Assembly: GCA_026989505.1 (NCBI GenBank)
Contig: JALSJF010000217.1
Span: forward strand, 1 to 51,242
Source of the DNA: Cyclobacteriaceae bacterium
GTDB lineage: Bacteria; Bacteroidota; Bacteroidia; Cytophagales; Cyclobacteriaceae
Direction of reading: 5' to 3'
DNA: 51,242 nucleotides
Positions 8,848 to 17,651 of this stretch are shown piece by piece (within the stretch, counting starts at the first letter, position 1; each line of letters starts with the position of its first letter). Below the pieces are notes generated by a model. It made no database searches and was not told where the DNA came from. It saw only the letters and a list, made by a program, of their open reading frames with translations. The position numbers and the translations under genes are program-made.

Positions 8848-9651
8848 ATGGGCATAGATTATATAAAAATCAATAGGCAATCCTGGAATCAAAGGGTTCC
8901 GGTACACCTCCAATCAGGCTTCTATGATGTGGCGGGGTTCTTGCAGGGAAAATCTTCCTTGAATGAAATAGAATTGGCCTTACTCGGGGAGGTAAAAGAT
9001 AAATCCATCTTACATCTGCAATGCCATTTTGGGCAGGACACCATTTCGTTGGCCAGGTTGGGGGCCAGGGTAACAGGCATCGATTTTTCTGACAAGGCCA
9101 TTGACAGTGCCAGGATACTGGCGGCAAAGGCTGGTGTTGCGGCAAATTTTATCTGTTGTGCTATTTATGACTTGCCTGATTATCTGCCGGGTGAATTTGA
9201 TAGGGTGTTTACCAGTTACGGTACCATTGGCTGGTTGCCCGGGATTGACCAATGGGCAAAAATTGTTGCCCGGTATTTAAAACCGCAAGGTAAGTTGGTT
9301 TTTGTAGAATTTCACCCCGTGGTATGGATGTTTGACGATGGCTTCAGGAAGGTTAACTACCGGTATTTTAACTCGGGGCCAATTATTGCAACGGGTAGCG
9401 GCACCTATGCGGATAAAGAAGCTGATATTAACCCTGAAAGTATTACGTGGAATCACGGGATAGGGGAAGTTGTCAACAGTCTTGTGCAGAATGGCCTTGA
9501 AATACAATCGTTGCATGAATATGACTACTCACCCTACGATTGCTTTGCGGAAACGGTTGAAGTTGCCCCGGGGAAATACAGGATAAAGCATCTTGCCGAT
9601 AAAATACCCATGGTTTATTCAGTGGTTGCGGCAAAGAAGGGAAAGGGGTGA
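8848..9651 (+). CDS. Class I SAM-dependent methyltransferase
   Basis: The 267-residue protein has motif I as ILHLQCHFGQDTISLA, followed by GARVTGIDFS (acidic end of beta 2), FDRVFTSYGTIGWLPG (motif II) and LKPQGKLVFVEFHPV (motif III). The replacement of the usual GxGxG with CHFGQD is a recognised variant in the branch that also carries W-N-x-R-x-x-x-H near the start (here SWNQRVPVH). The target is unknown. An open frame extends upstream to 8761, but the ATG at 8848 is preferred because it follows the promoter and gives the family N-terminus. It is unrelated in sequence to the methyltransferase at 639. Confidence 0.8.
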   Translation: MGIDYIKINRQSWNQRVPVHLQSGFYDVAGFLQGKSSLNEIELALLGEVKDKSILHLQCHFGQDTISLARLGARVTGIDFSDKAIDSARILAAKAGVAANFICCAIYDLPDYLPGEFDRVFTSYGTIGWLPGIDQWAKIVARYLKPQGKLVFVEFHPVVWMFDDGFRKVNYRYFNSGPIIATGSGTYADKEADINPESITWNHGIGEVVNSLVQNGLEIQSLHEYDYSPYDCFAETVEVAPGKYRIKHLADKIPMVYSVVAAKKGKG

Positions 9652-9969
9652 GGCACCTGCTATGATCTAATTGTTGGTGGTGAGACAAATAAGGATGCTG
9701 CCGGGTACCACCCGCTGGCCAAAGGCATAACCCGGATTATTCACGAAAATCGTTAATAATGAGGTAAATTAACCGCCAAAAAGTTGTTTGTCAGTTAATT
9801 ACATCAGATCCTTAGACTCCGGTTCAGCGGTGGTTAACCCCGATACGCCAAGGGCTATATAGCCTTATGGCAAGGAGTGGAGATAGAACTCTAACGCCTG
9901 CCTTTCCTATAAAAAACATTGAGTTGTTGGTAGATTTTGGCTAAATTCAGGCCAAAACCTGACCTCACC
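9652..9969. other. Intergenic region carrying repeat family A
   Basis: No gene is seen in these 318 bases. The middle is occupied by repeat A (9736-9842). Downstream lie two short self-complementary stretches, GGGCTATATAGCCTT at about 9851-9865 and the AT-rich leader of the aminotransferase gene. A possible promoter, TTG-N20-TAAATTCA, ends about 20 bases before the ATG at 9970. Confidence 0.5.
9736..9842. repeat. Dispersed repeat A, copy 1
   Basis: The element starts with an imperfect palindrome (ATTATTCACGA, AAA, TCGTTAATAAT; 9736-9760) and ends with a conserved block (9795-9842) containing CTTAGACTCCGGTTCA and GGTTAACCC. The same two blocks in the same order, about 100 bp overall, occur at 51022-51121. 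The middle 34 bases are poorly conserved. It encodes nothing. Confidence 0.75.
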
Positions 9970-11259
9970 ATGAACTCACGCAGAAAATTCCTCAAAAGCA
10001 CGGTCGCCTTCTCGGGGTTGGCGGTTTGGCCGGCCTATGCCAGCAATAACTCCCGGGCCACCCCATCATTGGAAGAACTCCGGGCTTTGCCCGAAAAAAC
10101 CAACGGGAAAGCCTACTGGCAGGCCATTCGTTTACTATTCCCTTTAAAGGAAGGACAAACCTACTTCAATAATGGTACCCTGGGGCCGATGCCTGCTTAT
10201 ACACTGAACAAAGTAATTGATAACCTGCGCTATAATGCTATCCACGGGGCCGAAACCGACTACAAAGGGGAGGGGCCGCAGTTGCTTACCGGTTATTTTA
10301 AATATGCGGATACCCGCCAGAAGATTGCGGCCATAATCAATGCAGCTTCTTTTGATGAAATTGCCCTTACCCAGAACGCTACCGTTGGCATGAACTATGT
10401 AGCCAACGGCTTGGAGCTGAAGAGGGGCGATGAAATCATCAATACCAACCAGGAGCACGGGGGTGGCTATGCCGCCTGGCAACTGCTGGCCAAACGCAGG
10501 GGCTGCGGCTACAAGCAGGCCAAAATGCCGGTGCCGGCCAACAGCCCCCGGGAAATTGTTGAGGCTATTTTTGCTGAAGTGACTAAAAAGACCAAAGTTA
10601 TTGCCATCCCGCACATCGTTTCGGTTTACGGGGTGGTAATGCCGGTCAGGGAAATCTGTCAGCGGGCACGGGAGGAAGGTATTTTTACCATCATCGATGG
10701 CGCCCAGGCCGTGGGCCAGGTAAAGGTAGATGTGCAGGATATTGGTTGCGATGCCTATTATTCCAGCCTGCATAAATGGCTGTTGGCCCCGGCTGGCAGC
10801 GGCATCCTGTATGTGCGCAAAGACCGGATGCCGGCAATCTGGTCAACCATTGCCAGCTATAACTGGGACAACCCGGAAGACCACGGCTTCCGGCTGATGC
10901 AGAACGGCACCGGCAATACAGCTATTCTGGCCGGCCTCAATGCCGCTATCGACTTCTATAATGCCATTGGCGAAGACCGGTGGCTGGCCCGCATTAAGTA
11001 CCTGGGTGATTACCTGCGTGCCGGCTTGCAGCAACTGCGCCAGGTAACCATTGTTTCATCTACCCACCCCGAAATGAGTGCCGGGCTTACCACTTATTTT
11101 GTCGAGGGCCTTAGCGGGCCGGAACTACAAAAAAAGCTTTGGCAGGAAGAACGCCTGCAACCCCGCTCAGTGGGCCAGAAGTTGCTGCGTCACTCGGTAC
11201 ATATTTATAATAATGAAGATGAAATAGACCGTACCTTCAACGTGATTAAGGCTGGCTGA
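9970..11259 (+). CDS. Tat-exported class V aminotransferase (isopenicillin-N epimerase-like)
   Basis: The 429-residue protein begins with a twin-arginine signal (SRRKFLKSTVAFSGLAVW), so it should fold with its cofactor and be exported to the periplasm. The PLP-dependent fold type I body shows TQNATVGMNYVANGL, IIDGAQAVGQV (PLP aspartate) and SLHKWLLAPAGSG, where Lys269 is the Schiff-base lysine. The family includes cysteine desulfurase-like and isopenicillin-N epimerase-like enzymes; the reaction is not known. The ATG at 9970 is used because it directly precedes the Tat motif, whereas the upstream TTG adds 11 unlikely residues. It is followed on the same strand by an exported molybdenum hydroxylase. 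Confidence 0.85.
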   Translation: MNSRRKFLKSTVAFSGLAVWPAYASNNSRATPSLEELRALPEKTNGKAYWQAIRLLFPLKEGQTYFNNGTLGPMPAYTLNKVIDNLRYNAIHGAETDYKGEGPQLLTGYFKYADTRQKIAAIINAASFDEIALTQNATVGMNYVANGLELKRGDEIINTNQEHGGGYAAWQLLAKRRGCGYKQAKMPVPANSPREIVEAIFAEVTKKTKVIAIPHIVSVYGVVMPVREICQRAREEGIFTIIDGAQAVGQVKVDVQDIGCDAYYSSLHKWLLAPAGSGILYVRKDRMPAIWSTIASYNWDNPEDHGFRLMQNGTGNTAILAGLNAAIDFYNAIGEDRWLARIKYLGDYLRAGLQQLRQVTIVSSTHPEMSAGLTTYFVEGLSGPELQKKLWQEERLQPRSVGQKLLRHSVHIYNNEDEIDRTFNVIKAG

Positions 11260-11357
11260 ACCCGGTATTGGTGGCCGTTGCAGCCGTTCAAACAAAATAG
11301 CTTTTGACATCAGGCGATTAATACGTAATTTAACATCTGGAAAGTAAAACAACAATT

Positions 11358-11813
11358 ATGGCACAATTTTCTATAACTGTGAATGGTGAGCAACACCAGG
11401 TAGAGGTAGCCCCCGACACCCCCCTGTTATGGGTCCTACGCGACCACCTTAATCTGCCGGGTACTAAATACGGGTGTGGTATTGGCCAATGCGGTGCCTG
11501 TACGGTACATGTTGACGGCCTGGCTACCCGCTCCTGTATGCTGCCGGTAGTTTCGGTGGGTAATAGCAAGATTACCACTATTGAGGGGCTTTCGGCCAAC
11601 GGTGACCACCCGGTACAGGAAGCCTGGCTTGAACACGATGTGGCCCAATGCGGTTATTGCCAGACGGGGCAGATTATGACGGCCGCCTCGCTGCTGGCCA
11701 AAAACCCCAACCCCTCCGATACGGATATCGAAGTCGGTATGAACGGCAATATCTGCCGGTGTGGTACGTATAAACGTATTAAAGCCGCCATTAAAACTGC
11801 CGCCAACGGCTAA
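11358..11813 (+). CDS. Molybdenum hydroxylase 2Fe-2S subunit (IorA/xanthine dehydrogenase small-subunit type)
   Basis: The 151-residue protein has two iron-sulfur sites: the plant-ferredoxin type with Cys40, Cys45, Cys48 and Cys60 (CGIGQCGACTVHVDG), and the helical site with Cys98, Cys101, Cys133 and Cys135 (CGYCQTGQ, NICRCGTY). It passes electrons from the molybdenum centre of the partner encoded 30 bases downstream to an external acceptor. It has no signal peptide, so it probably leaves the cell with the Tat-targeted large subunit. A candidate promoter (TTTTG, 19 bases, TAATTTAA) lies upstream. Confidence 0.93.
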   Translation: MAQFSITVNGEQHQVEVAPDTPLLWVLRDHLNLPGTKYGCGIGQCGACTVHVDGLATRSCMLPVVSVGNSKITTIEGLSANGDHPVQEAWLEHDVAQCGYCQTGQIMTAASLLAKNPNPSDTDIEVGMNGNICRCGTYKRIKAAIKTAANG

Positions 11814-11843
11814 CTCCCCAAACAACCCTAAACCCGTACCATC

Positions 11844-14030
11844 ATGACGCTGATCAAAACTAATTATAACCGCAGGTCTTTTCTGAAAGTTTCAACGGCT
11901 GCCGGAGGTGGCCTGATCCTGGGCTTTAACTGGCTGGCGGCCTGCACCCCCAAAGTGGGCGAAACGGTAAGGCAGGCCCCGGAGGAATGGTTTAATATAA
12001 ATGCTTTCCTGAAAATAGGTAATAATGGCGTGGTGACCATCATGTCGCCCAATCCCGAAGTGGGCCAGAATGTAAAAACCACCATGCCGATGATTGTGGC
12101 CGAAGAGTTAGATGTGGACTGGCACGATGTAATTGTGGAACAGGCTGGCCTTGATACCGATAAATATACCCGCCAGGTAGCCGGTGGCAGCCAGTCTATC
12201 CGCCAGGGGTGGCAAAGTTTGCGCCTGGCCGGGGCTACCGCCCGCAGGATGCTGATGGAGGCGGCCGCCCAACAATGGCAGGTGCCGGTAAGTGAACTGA
12301 CCACCGGCAACGGCCTGATCAAACACGGGGCCGGGAAGTCACTGGGGTATGGCGAGGTTGCCTCCGCTGCTGCTGCCTTACCGGTGCCGGCAGATGTGGA
12401 ACTGAAAGACCACGGGGATTTTAAACTTATTGGTAAGCCTACCAAAAATGTTGACGGTCCGCAGATTGTGACGGGACGGCAGGTATATGGGCTCGATTTC
12501 AGCCGTCCGGGTATGCTGGTTGCTATGATTGAACACCCCCCGGCTTTTGGCATGCAACTGAAATCGGTAGAGGATACCCAGGCCCGGGCCATGCCGGGCA
12601 TCAAAGAGGTGTTTACCATAAAAGACAGCACCGAAGAAACTACCCCGGAGATGGTGGTGGTTGTGGGGAATAGTACCTGGGAGGTAATGAAGGCAAAAAA
12701 AGCCCTGCATATCGAATGGGAGCAGGTTACCCCGGCCGAAAGTACGAAAGACCATGTGCAAAAGTTAACCGGGCTTATGGAGGTTAAACCAGAGAAAGCG
12801 GCCCGGCAGGATGGTGACCCGGAACGGGCGTTTGCCGGGGCAGCTAACGTAATCGAACGAGAATATACCGCCCCGTTTTTACCCCATAACCCGCTGGAGC
12901 CGATGAATTTCTTTGCCGAGGTTACGGCTGATAAGGCTGAACTGATTGGCCCCATTCAGACCCCAGAATCGTTGCGCAAAATGGCTGCCCGTGCCCTCGG
13001 TATGGACCCGGGCAAGGTATCCGTAATGATGACCGGTATCGGGGGTGGCTTCGGCCGCAGGCTTTATGGCCACTTTGGTGTTGAGGCAGCCCTGATTTCG
13101 CAAAAAATAAAAGCCCCGGTGAAAGTGGTTTATACCCGTGAAGATGACATGACCAGGGGCATTTACCGGCCGGCCTATAAGGTGAGGTACCGGGCGGCCC
13201 TCGATGCCGCTAATAACCTTATTGGCTTTCATGTGCGGGGGGCTGGGTACGACCGCGGCCCGGTATTTGCTAACCGCTACCCGGCCGGGGCAGTGGCTAA
13301 CTATCTGGCAGAAAACCACAATGTTAAAACAAATATTACGACCGGTGCCTGGCGGGCTCCGCGCTCCAACTTTATTGCCGGGGCGGAAAACTCCTTTCTT
13401 GACGAAATAGCGGAGGTGGCCGGCAAAGACCCGGTAGCCTTCAGGCTGGAGTTATTCGACCGGGCCATTGATAACCCTGTGGGCGAAGATAATGATTATG
13501 ATGCCAAACGCTATGCCGGGGTTATCCGGCTGGTAAAAGAAAAAGCCAACTGGGGCAAGGAGGAACCCGGGGTTTACCGGGGCTTCTCGGCTTACTATTG
13601 CCATAACTCGTATGTGGCACAAGTACTTGATCTGGTTATGAAAGACGGTGTGCCACGGGTGAAAAAAGTGTGGAGTGCTGTGGATTGCGGCATTGTGGTG
13701 AACCCGGAAGGCGCCCGCAATCAGATAGAAGGAGGGATTGTGGATGGCTTGGGCAATGCTTTCTTTGGTGGCTTAACCTTTACAGCCGGTAAGCCCGATA
13801 AAAATAATTTCGATAACTATCAGATGATCCGCCAGCGGGAAGCCCCTCTGGCCATGGAAACCTTTTTTGTGGAGAACGGTATTGACCCTACCGGCCTCGG
13901 GGAACCCGGCTTGCCACCCATATTTGGTGCCCTGGCCAACGCTTTGTACAAAGCCACCGGTCAACGCTATTACCACCAGCCGTTTATGTTGGCTAACAGT
14001 GAGTTAGGCCTTCGGCAGATGGAAAGTTGA
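11844..14030 (+). CDS. Molybdenum hydroxylase large subunit (IorB/isoquinoline 1-oxidoreductase type)
   Basis: The 728-residue protein carries a Tat signal with a possible lipobox (NRRSFLKVSTAAGGGLILGF, then NWLAAC). The body has the two halves of IorB-type aldehyde/xanthine dehydrogenases: GRQVYGLDFSRPGMLVAMIE, TGIGGGFGRR (molybdopterin contact), DPVAFRLELF, and GLGEPGLPPIFGALANA with Glu687 in the place of the catalytic glutamate. It binds a molybdopterin cofactor, probably the cytosine dinucleotide form, and hydroxylates an aldehyde or N-heterocycle in the periplasm. It works with the upstream 2Fe-2S subunit. No FAD subunit is encoded, so electrons likely go to a cytochrome. Confidence 0.93.
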   Translation: MTLIKTNYNRRSFLKVSTAAGGGLILGFNWLAACTPKVGETVRQAPEEWFNINAFLKIGNNGVVTIMSPNPEVGQNVKTTMPMIVAEELDVDWHDVIVEQAGLDTDKYTRQVAGGSQSIRQGWQSLRLAGATARRMLMEAAAQQWQVPVSELTTGNGLIKHGAGKSLGYGEVASAAAALPVPADVELKDHGDFKLIGKPTKNVDGPQIVTGRQVYGLDFSRPGMLVAMIEHPPAFGMQLKSVEDTQARAMPGIKEVFTIKDSTEETTPEMVVVVGNSTWEVMKAKKALHIEWEQVTPAESTKDHVQKLTGLMEVKPEKAARQDGDPERAFAGAANVIEREYTAPFLPHNPLEPMNFFAEVTADKAELIGPIQTPESLRKMAARALGMDPGKVSVMMTGIGGGFGRRLYGHFGVEAALISQKIKAPVKVVYTREDDMTRGIYRPAYKVRYRAALDAANNLIGFHVRGAGYDRGPVFANRYPAGAVANYLAENHNVKTNITTGAWRAPRSNFIAGAENSFLDEIAEVAGKDPVAFRLELFDRAIDNPVGEDNDYDAKRYAGVIRLVKEKANWGKEEPGVYRGFSAYYCHNSYVAQVLDLVMKDGVPRVKKVWSAVDCGIVVNPEGARNQIEGGIVDGLGNAFFGGLTFTAGKPDKNNFDNYQMIRQREAPLAMETFFVENGIDPTGLGEPGLPPIFGALANALYKATGQRYYHQPFMLANSELGLRQMES

Positions 14031-14112
14031 CGGCCCGCAGGGTGCTTCTCAGGGATGAAATACCGCTTAGGAGGACATAGCCCTGTACCCGGTATCTTCT
14101 TATTATAGGACG

Positions 14113-14143
14113 TTGAGCAAATCAGGCTATCTGCTTATACTTG
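14113..14143 (+). promoter_or_regulatory. Promoter of the beta-mannosidase gene, abutting the start codon
   Basis: TTG at 14113-14115, 20 bases, then TATACTTG at 14136-14143 (one mismatch to TAnnTTTG). Only four bases (TACA) separate the box from the ATG at 14148. With the usual start site 4-7 bases after the box, the mRNA would begin at or inside the start codon. Confidence 0.55.
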
Positions 14144-14147
14144 TACA

Positions 14148-16487
14148 ATGATCATTTGTCGGCTATACCGGTTTCGTCTGCAACAATTCTTCTGTGGTTT
14201 GGGCTTGCTCACTATAGCCCTGGGCTGTCGGCCGGATTTACCCCCCGTACAACGGCCGTTATCCGCTAACTGGCAATTCAAAGCCCTTGATTCAACGGCC
14301 TGGCTGCCGGCTACGGTACCCGGGGTTGTACATACGGATCTGCTGGCCCTCGGCAAAATCCCCGATCCGTTTACCGGCCGGCACGAAGCAGCCGTACAAG
14401 GGTTAGCGGATAACCAGTGGGAATACAGGCTGACGTTCAACCTTACAGAGGAAGAACTGCGCTATCCGCAAATAGACCTGGTGTTTACCGGCCTCGATAC
14501 CTATGCCGAAGTATGGTTGAATGGTCAACATATCCTTTCGGCCAACAATATGTTTCGTAAATGGCGCCTCAAGGTAAAAGAAACGTTGGTAGCAGGTGAA
14601 AACTCCTTGCGGATTGTTTTTACCCCGCCTGTCATAGCCAATAAGCAAAAGCTGGCAGCCTTACCTTATACCTTGCCGGCCGGGGCCGAAACCGGTAAGT
14701 GGCCGGTAAGCCCCTTTACCCGCAAAGCGCCTTACCAGTTTGGCTGGGACTTCGCCCCCCGGCTGGTGACCATGGGTATATGGCAGCCTGTTTACCTCGA
14801 TTTTTGGCCTACCGCCCGTATAGAAGATGTCACCTTTACCTTAAATTATCTGACCGATGAAGAAGCTGGCTATACCGTACACCTGGCCGTTTATGCCGCT
14901 CAGGACAATAGTAAATGCACCCTGAAAGTACACAATGCAACACAGGAAATCACCCTCAGGGAAGGCTATAATAACACGGCTATTGATATTGCCATTCCCA
15001 ACCCCCAATTGTGGTGGCCCAATGGCTGGGGTGAGGCTAACCTCTACGCTATTCCGGTAAGCCTCAGGCAAGATGGGGGGGTAATCGATAGCCTTACTAA
15101 GCGCCTCGGTGTACGTACCGTAGAATTGATACAGGATTTCGATTCCGTAGGCAGGTCGTTTTACGTCAAGGTTAACAATAAGCCGGTGTTTATCAAAGGG
15201 GCTAACTGGACTCCCCTGAGCAGTTTTCCCTCTGCTGTGCCCGACTCCGTGTATTTCAACCGCCTGGAGGCCGTACAGGCGGCAAACATGAACATGCTGC
15301 GGGTATGGGGCGGGGGTATCTATGAGCGCGATTTGTTTTATGACCTCTGCGATGCCAAAGGTATCCTGGTGTGGCAGGATTTTATGTTTGCCAATAGTAT
15401 GTATCCCGGAGATGAAGCGTTTTATGCCAATGTGCGGGAGGAGGTAAAGCAGCAGGTAAAACGTCTGCAAACACATCCGTCACTGGCGTTTTGGAACGGT
15501 AATAACGAGATAGAAGTAGCCTGGAAAAACTGGGGCTGGCAACAACAATATGGCTATACAGCCGGGGATTCAGCCAAAATATGGCAGGATTACCAGTATT
15601 TATTCCGCCAACTTATACCCGAAATCATTGCTTTGTTTGATCCCGGACGCGCTTATACACCTACTTCACCGTTAAGCAATTGGGGCCGGCCGGAGAATTT
15701 CGGCTCAGGCAGCATGCATTATTGGGGCGTATGGCATGGGCCGGATGATTTCCCTGATTTTCGCACGAATGTGGGCCGTTTTATGGCCGAATATGGTTTT
15801 CAGGCCTATCCGGATACGGCTACCGTAGCCTTTTATACCGGTACCCTGCCCGATATCTTCGCCAGCCCGGCCCTGGCCCATCAAAAAAGTTATGTTGGCA
15901 ATAACCTGCTGGTTGCCCAGGCAACAAAGTATTTTGGCCAGCCCGCAGGGGCCGAAGATTTTATTGCCAAAAGCCAGCAAACCCAGGCACTGGCCCTGAA
16001 AATGGCCATCGAGGCCCACCGGCTGGCCAAACCCTTTTGTGGCGGCACCCTCTTCTGGCAGCTTAACGACTGCTGGCCGGGACCGTCCTGGGCGGTAATC
16101 GACTATTTCGGCCGTCCGAAACTGGCCTGGGAAGTGGTTAAAGACAGGTATCAACCGGTGATCCTGGTGGTTTCGGCAGACCGGAAGGCTTTCAGCATAG
16201 AAGTTGTAAACGACTTACCGGATGAGGTAAACGGTCGCCTGCAATTAGCCTTGTGGGATACTGCCGGTACCCGGCATTGGGTCACAGGCAAAGACATTAG
16301 CCTGGGGGCTGACCGGGTAAAGAATATTTACCGCTCGCATGTGAATAAACTCCTCGATGGTAGGCCGGCAGCACAGGTTTATCTCAAGGCTACCCTGTTT
16401 ATTGATGGGCAGCCGGCCGATGTTGAGACGTTTTATTTTGTGCCGCCAAAAGAATTTCGGGGGCGCTATGATATGACCGGTCATTAG
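14148..16487 (+). CDS. Beta-mannosidase, glycoside hydrolase family 2 lipoprotein
   Basis: This 779-residue enzyme removes beta-linked mannose from non-reducing ends. A lipoprotein signal (CGLGLLTIALGC) points to envelope anchoring. The GH2 sugar-binding domain begins WLPATVPGVVHTDLLALGKI. The catalytic acid/base is Glu454 in AFWNGNNEIE, and the nucleophile is Glu548 in FMAEYGFQAYP; GGTLFWQLNDCWPGPSWAV is the family's substrate-binding stretch. The N-terminal sandwich, immunoglobulin-like domain, TIM barrel and C-terminal sandwich are all present, although it is shorter than the roughly 850-residue norm. It stands alone, and the next gene is convergent with nine bases between. Confidence 0.92.
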   Translation: MIICRLYRFRLQQFFCGLGLLTIALGCRPDLPPVQRPLSANWQFKALDSTAWLPATVPGVVHTDLLALGKIPDPFTGRHEAAVQGLADNQWEYRLTFNLTEEELRYPQIDLVFTGLDTYAEVWLNGQHILSANNMFRKWRLKVKETLVAGENSLRIVFTPPVIANKQKLAALPYTLPAGAETGKWPVSPFTRKAPYQFGWDFAPRLVTMGIWQPVYLDFWPTARIEDVTFTLNYLTDEEAGYTVHLAVYAAQDNSKCTLKVHNATQEITLREGYNNTAIDIAIPNPQLWWPNGWGEANLYAIPVSLRQDGGVIDSLTKRLGVRTVELIQDFDSVGRSFYVKVNNKPVFIKGANWTPLSSFPSAVPDSVYFNRLEAVQAANMNMLRVWGGGIYERDLFYDLCDAKGILVWQDFMFANSMYPGDEAFYANVREEVKQQVKRLQTHPSLAFWNGNNEIEVAWKNWGWQQQYGYTAGDSAKIWQDYQYLFRQLIPEIIALFDPGRAYTPTSPLSNWGRPENFGSGSMHYWGVWHGPDDFPDFRTNVGRFMAEYGFQAYPDTATVAFYTGTLPDIFASPALAHQKSYVGNNLLVAQATKYFGQPAGAEDFIAKSQQTQALALKMAIEAHRLAKPFCGGTLFWQLNDCWPGPSWAVIDYFGRPKLAWEVVKDRYQPVILVVSADRKAFSIEVVNDLPDEVNGRLQLALWDTAGTRHWVTGKDISLGADRVKNIYRSHVNKLLDGRPAAQVYLKATLFIDGQPADVETFYFVPPKEFRGRYDMTGH

Positions 16488-16496
16488 TCGCTTATA

Positions 16497-17627
16497 TTAC
16501 CCCGGCTTCCCGATTTCGTTGGCCCAGGCGCTGATCCCCCCGGTAAGGTTATACAGGTTGGTGAAATTATACACATTCTGCAAGTGCAGGATGGCCTCGG
16601 TACTGCGGATGCCCACCTTGCAATAAAGCACCACCTGTTTATCCCGGCTAATCTGGTCAATCTGATTGACAATGTCTTCCAGGGGGATTAAATCACCGCC
16701 AATATTGGCAATATGGTGCTCAAAGGCTGTTCTAACATCAATCAATTGAATATCCTGCCCGGTTTTCAGCAAGGTATTTAACTCCTGAACGGAGATTTCC
16801 TTCACTTCAAAAGGTGATAGACTTTTATTCATGCCGCAAAATTCTTCATAGTCAATCAGTTCTTTTATTTCATGCCCGGGGGAAGCTTTGGGATATTTTA
16901 CCGTCCTGGTTTCCATCGACAGGGTATCAATAATTAATAAACGGCCGCTTAGCACCGTACCGGTACCGGTGATAACCTTGATAACCTCGCTGGCCTGCAT
17001 ACTGCCTACGATACCGGCCAGCACCCCCAATACCCCGCCCTCGGCACAGTTGGGCACCATTTCCGGAGGCGGTGGTGTTGGGTACAGGTCACGGTAATTC
17101 GGGCCCCGGTTGCCATTTTTACCGGTATAATTGAATACAGCCACCTGCCCCTCATAGCGGTAAATCGAGGCGTAAACGTTGGGTATTCCCAGCAGTACAC
17201 AGGCATCGTTTACCAGATAGCGGGTAGGGAAATTGTCCGTACCATCGGCAACCACATCATAACCTTTGAGTATTTCCAGGGCATTGGCCGAAGTCAGCTT
17301 TTCCTGGTAAAGGTTAAACTGTATATGCGGGTTCAGTGCGGTAAGCCGTTCAACAGCCGCTTTTATTTTGGGCTGGCCCAGGCTTTCCTGGCCGTAGAGC
17401 ACCTGGCGTTGCAGGTTACTCAGTTCCACTTCATCAAAATCTATGATACCAAGGGTGCCTACCCCGGCTGCCGTAAGGTAGAGCAGGAGGGGGGCTCCGA
17501 GGCCACCGGCCCCTACCACCAGTACTTTGGCTTTTTTAAGCTTTAGTTGTCCGGGTTCGCCAAATTCGGGTAAGATCAGGTGGCGGCTGTAACGGATTAA
17601 CTCTTCTTTGGTAAAACTATTGTTCAT
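16497..17627 (-). CDS. moeB: MoeB/ThiF-type adenylyltransferase fused to rhodanese
   Basis: The 376-residue protein joins an E1-like adenylyltransferase (1-275) to a rhodanese domain (about 290-376), the layout of eukaryotic Uba4/MOCS3. It should adenylate the C-terminus of a small sulfur-carrier protein (MoaD or ThiS). Visible sites are the nucleotide loop GAGGLGAP (39-46), LSNLQRQVLY, ADGTDNFPTRYLVND, Cys194 in VPNCAEGGVLG and the rhodanese loop CKVGIRS with Cys336. The structural zinc CxxC of E. coli MoeB is absent: the first pair is replaced in GPNYRD (Asn177, Asp180). Molybdopterin made with its help could serve the hydroxylase at 11358-14030. It is last in the accC-maf-moeB unit. Confidence 0.88.
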   Translation of the reverse strand: MNNSFTKEELIRYSRHLILPEFGEPGQLKLKKAKVLVVGAGGLGAPLLLYLTAAGVGTLGIIDFDEVELSNLQRQVLYGQESLGQPKIKAAVERLTALNPHIQFNLYQEKLTSANALEILKGYDVVADGTDNFPTRYLVNDACVLLGIPNVYASIYRYEGQVAVFNYTGKNGNRGPNYRDLYPTPPPPEMVPNCAEGGVLGVLAGIVGSMQASEVIKVITGTGTVLSGRLLIIDTLSMETRTVKYPKASPGHEIKELIDYEEFCGMNKSLSPFEVKEISVQELNTLLKTGQDIQLIDVRTAFEHHIANIGGDLIPLEDIVNQIDQISRDKQVVLYCKVGIRSTEAILHLQNVYNFTNLYNLTGGISAWANEIGKPG

Positions 17628-17651
17628 ACGTACTTGCTGCTGGCCGGGAAT

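Noticed and set aside
9813-9842. tRNA-like GGTTCA in repeat A
   Set aside because: No acceptor stem, anticodon arm or CCA context could be built, and the flanking bases do not pair consistently between the two copies.
10144-10773. 209-codon open frame on the minus strand
   Set aside because: Opposite the Tat aminotransferase, composition typical of antisense of GC-biased codons.
11864-12955. 363-codon open frame on the minus strand
   Set aside because: It lies wholly opposite the molybdenum hydroxylase large subunit, whose motifs are unmistakable; the antisense product is Ser/Pro/Thr-rich without any domain.
14841-15476. 211-codon minus-strand open frame, and another at 15705-16154
   Set aside because: Both lie opposite the beta-mannosidase with intact catalytic motifs.
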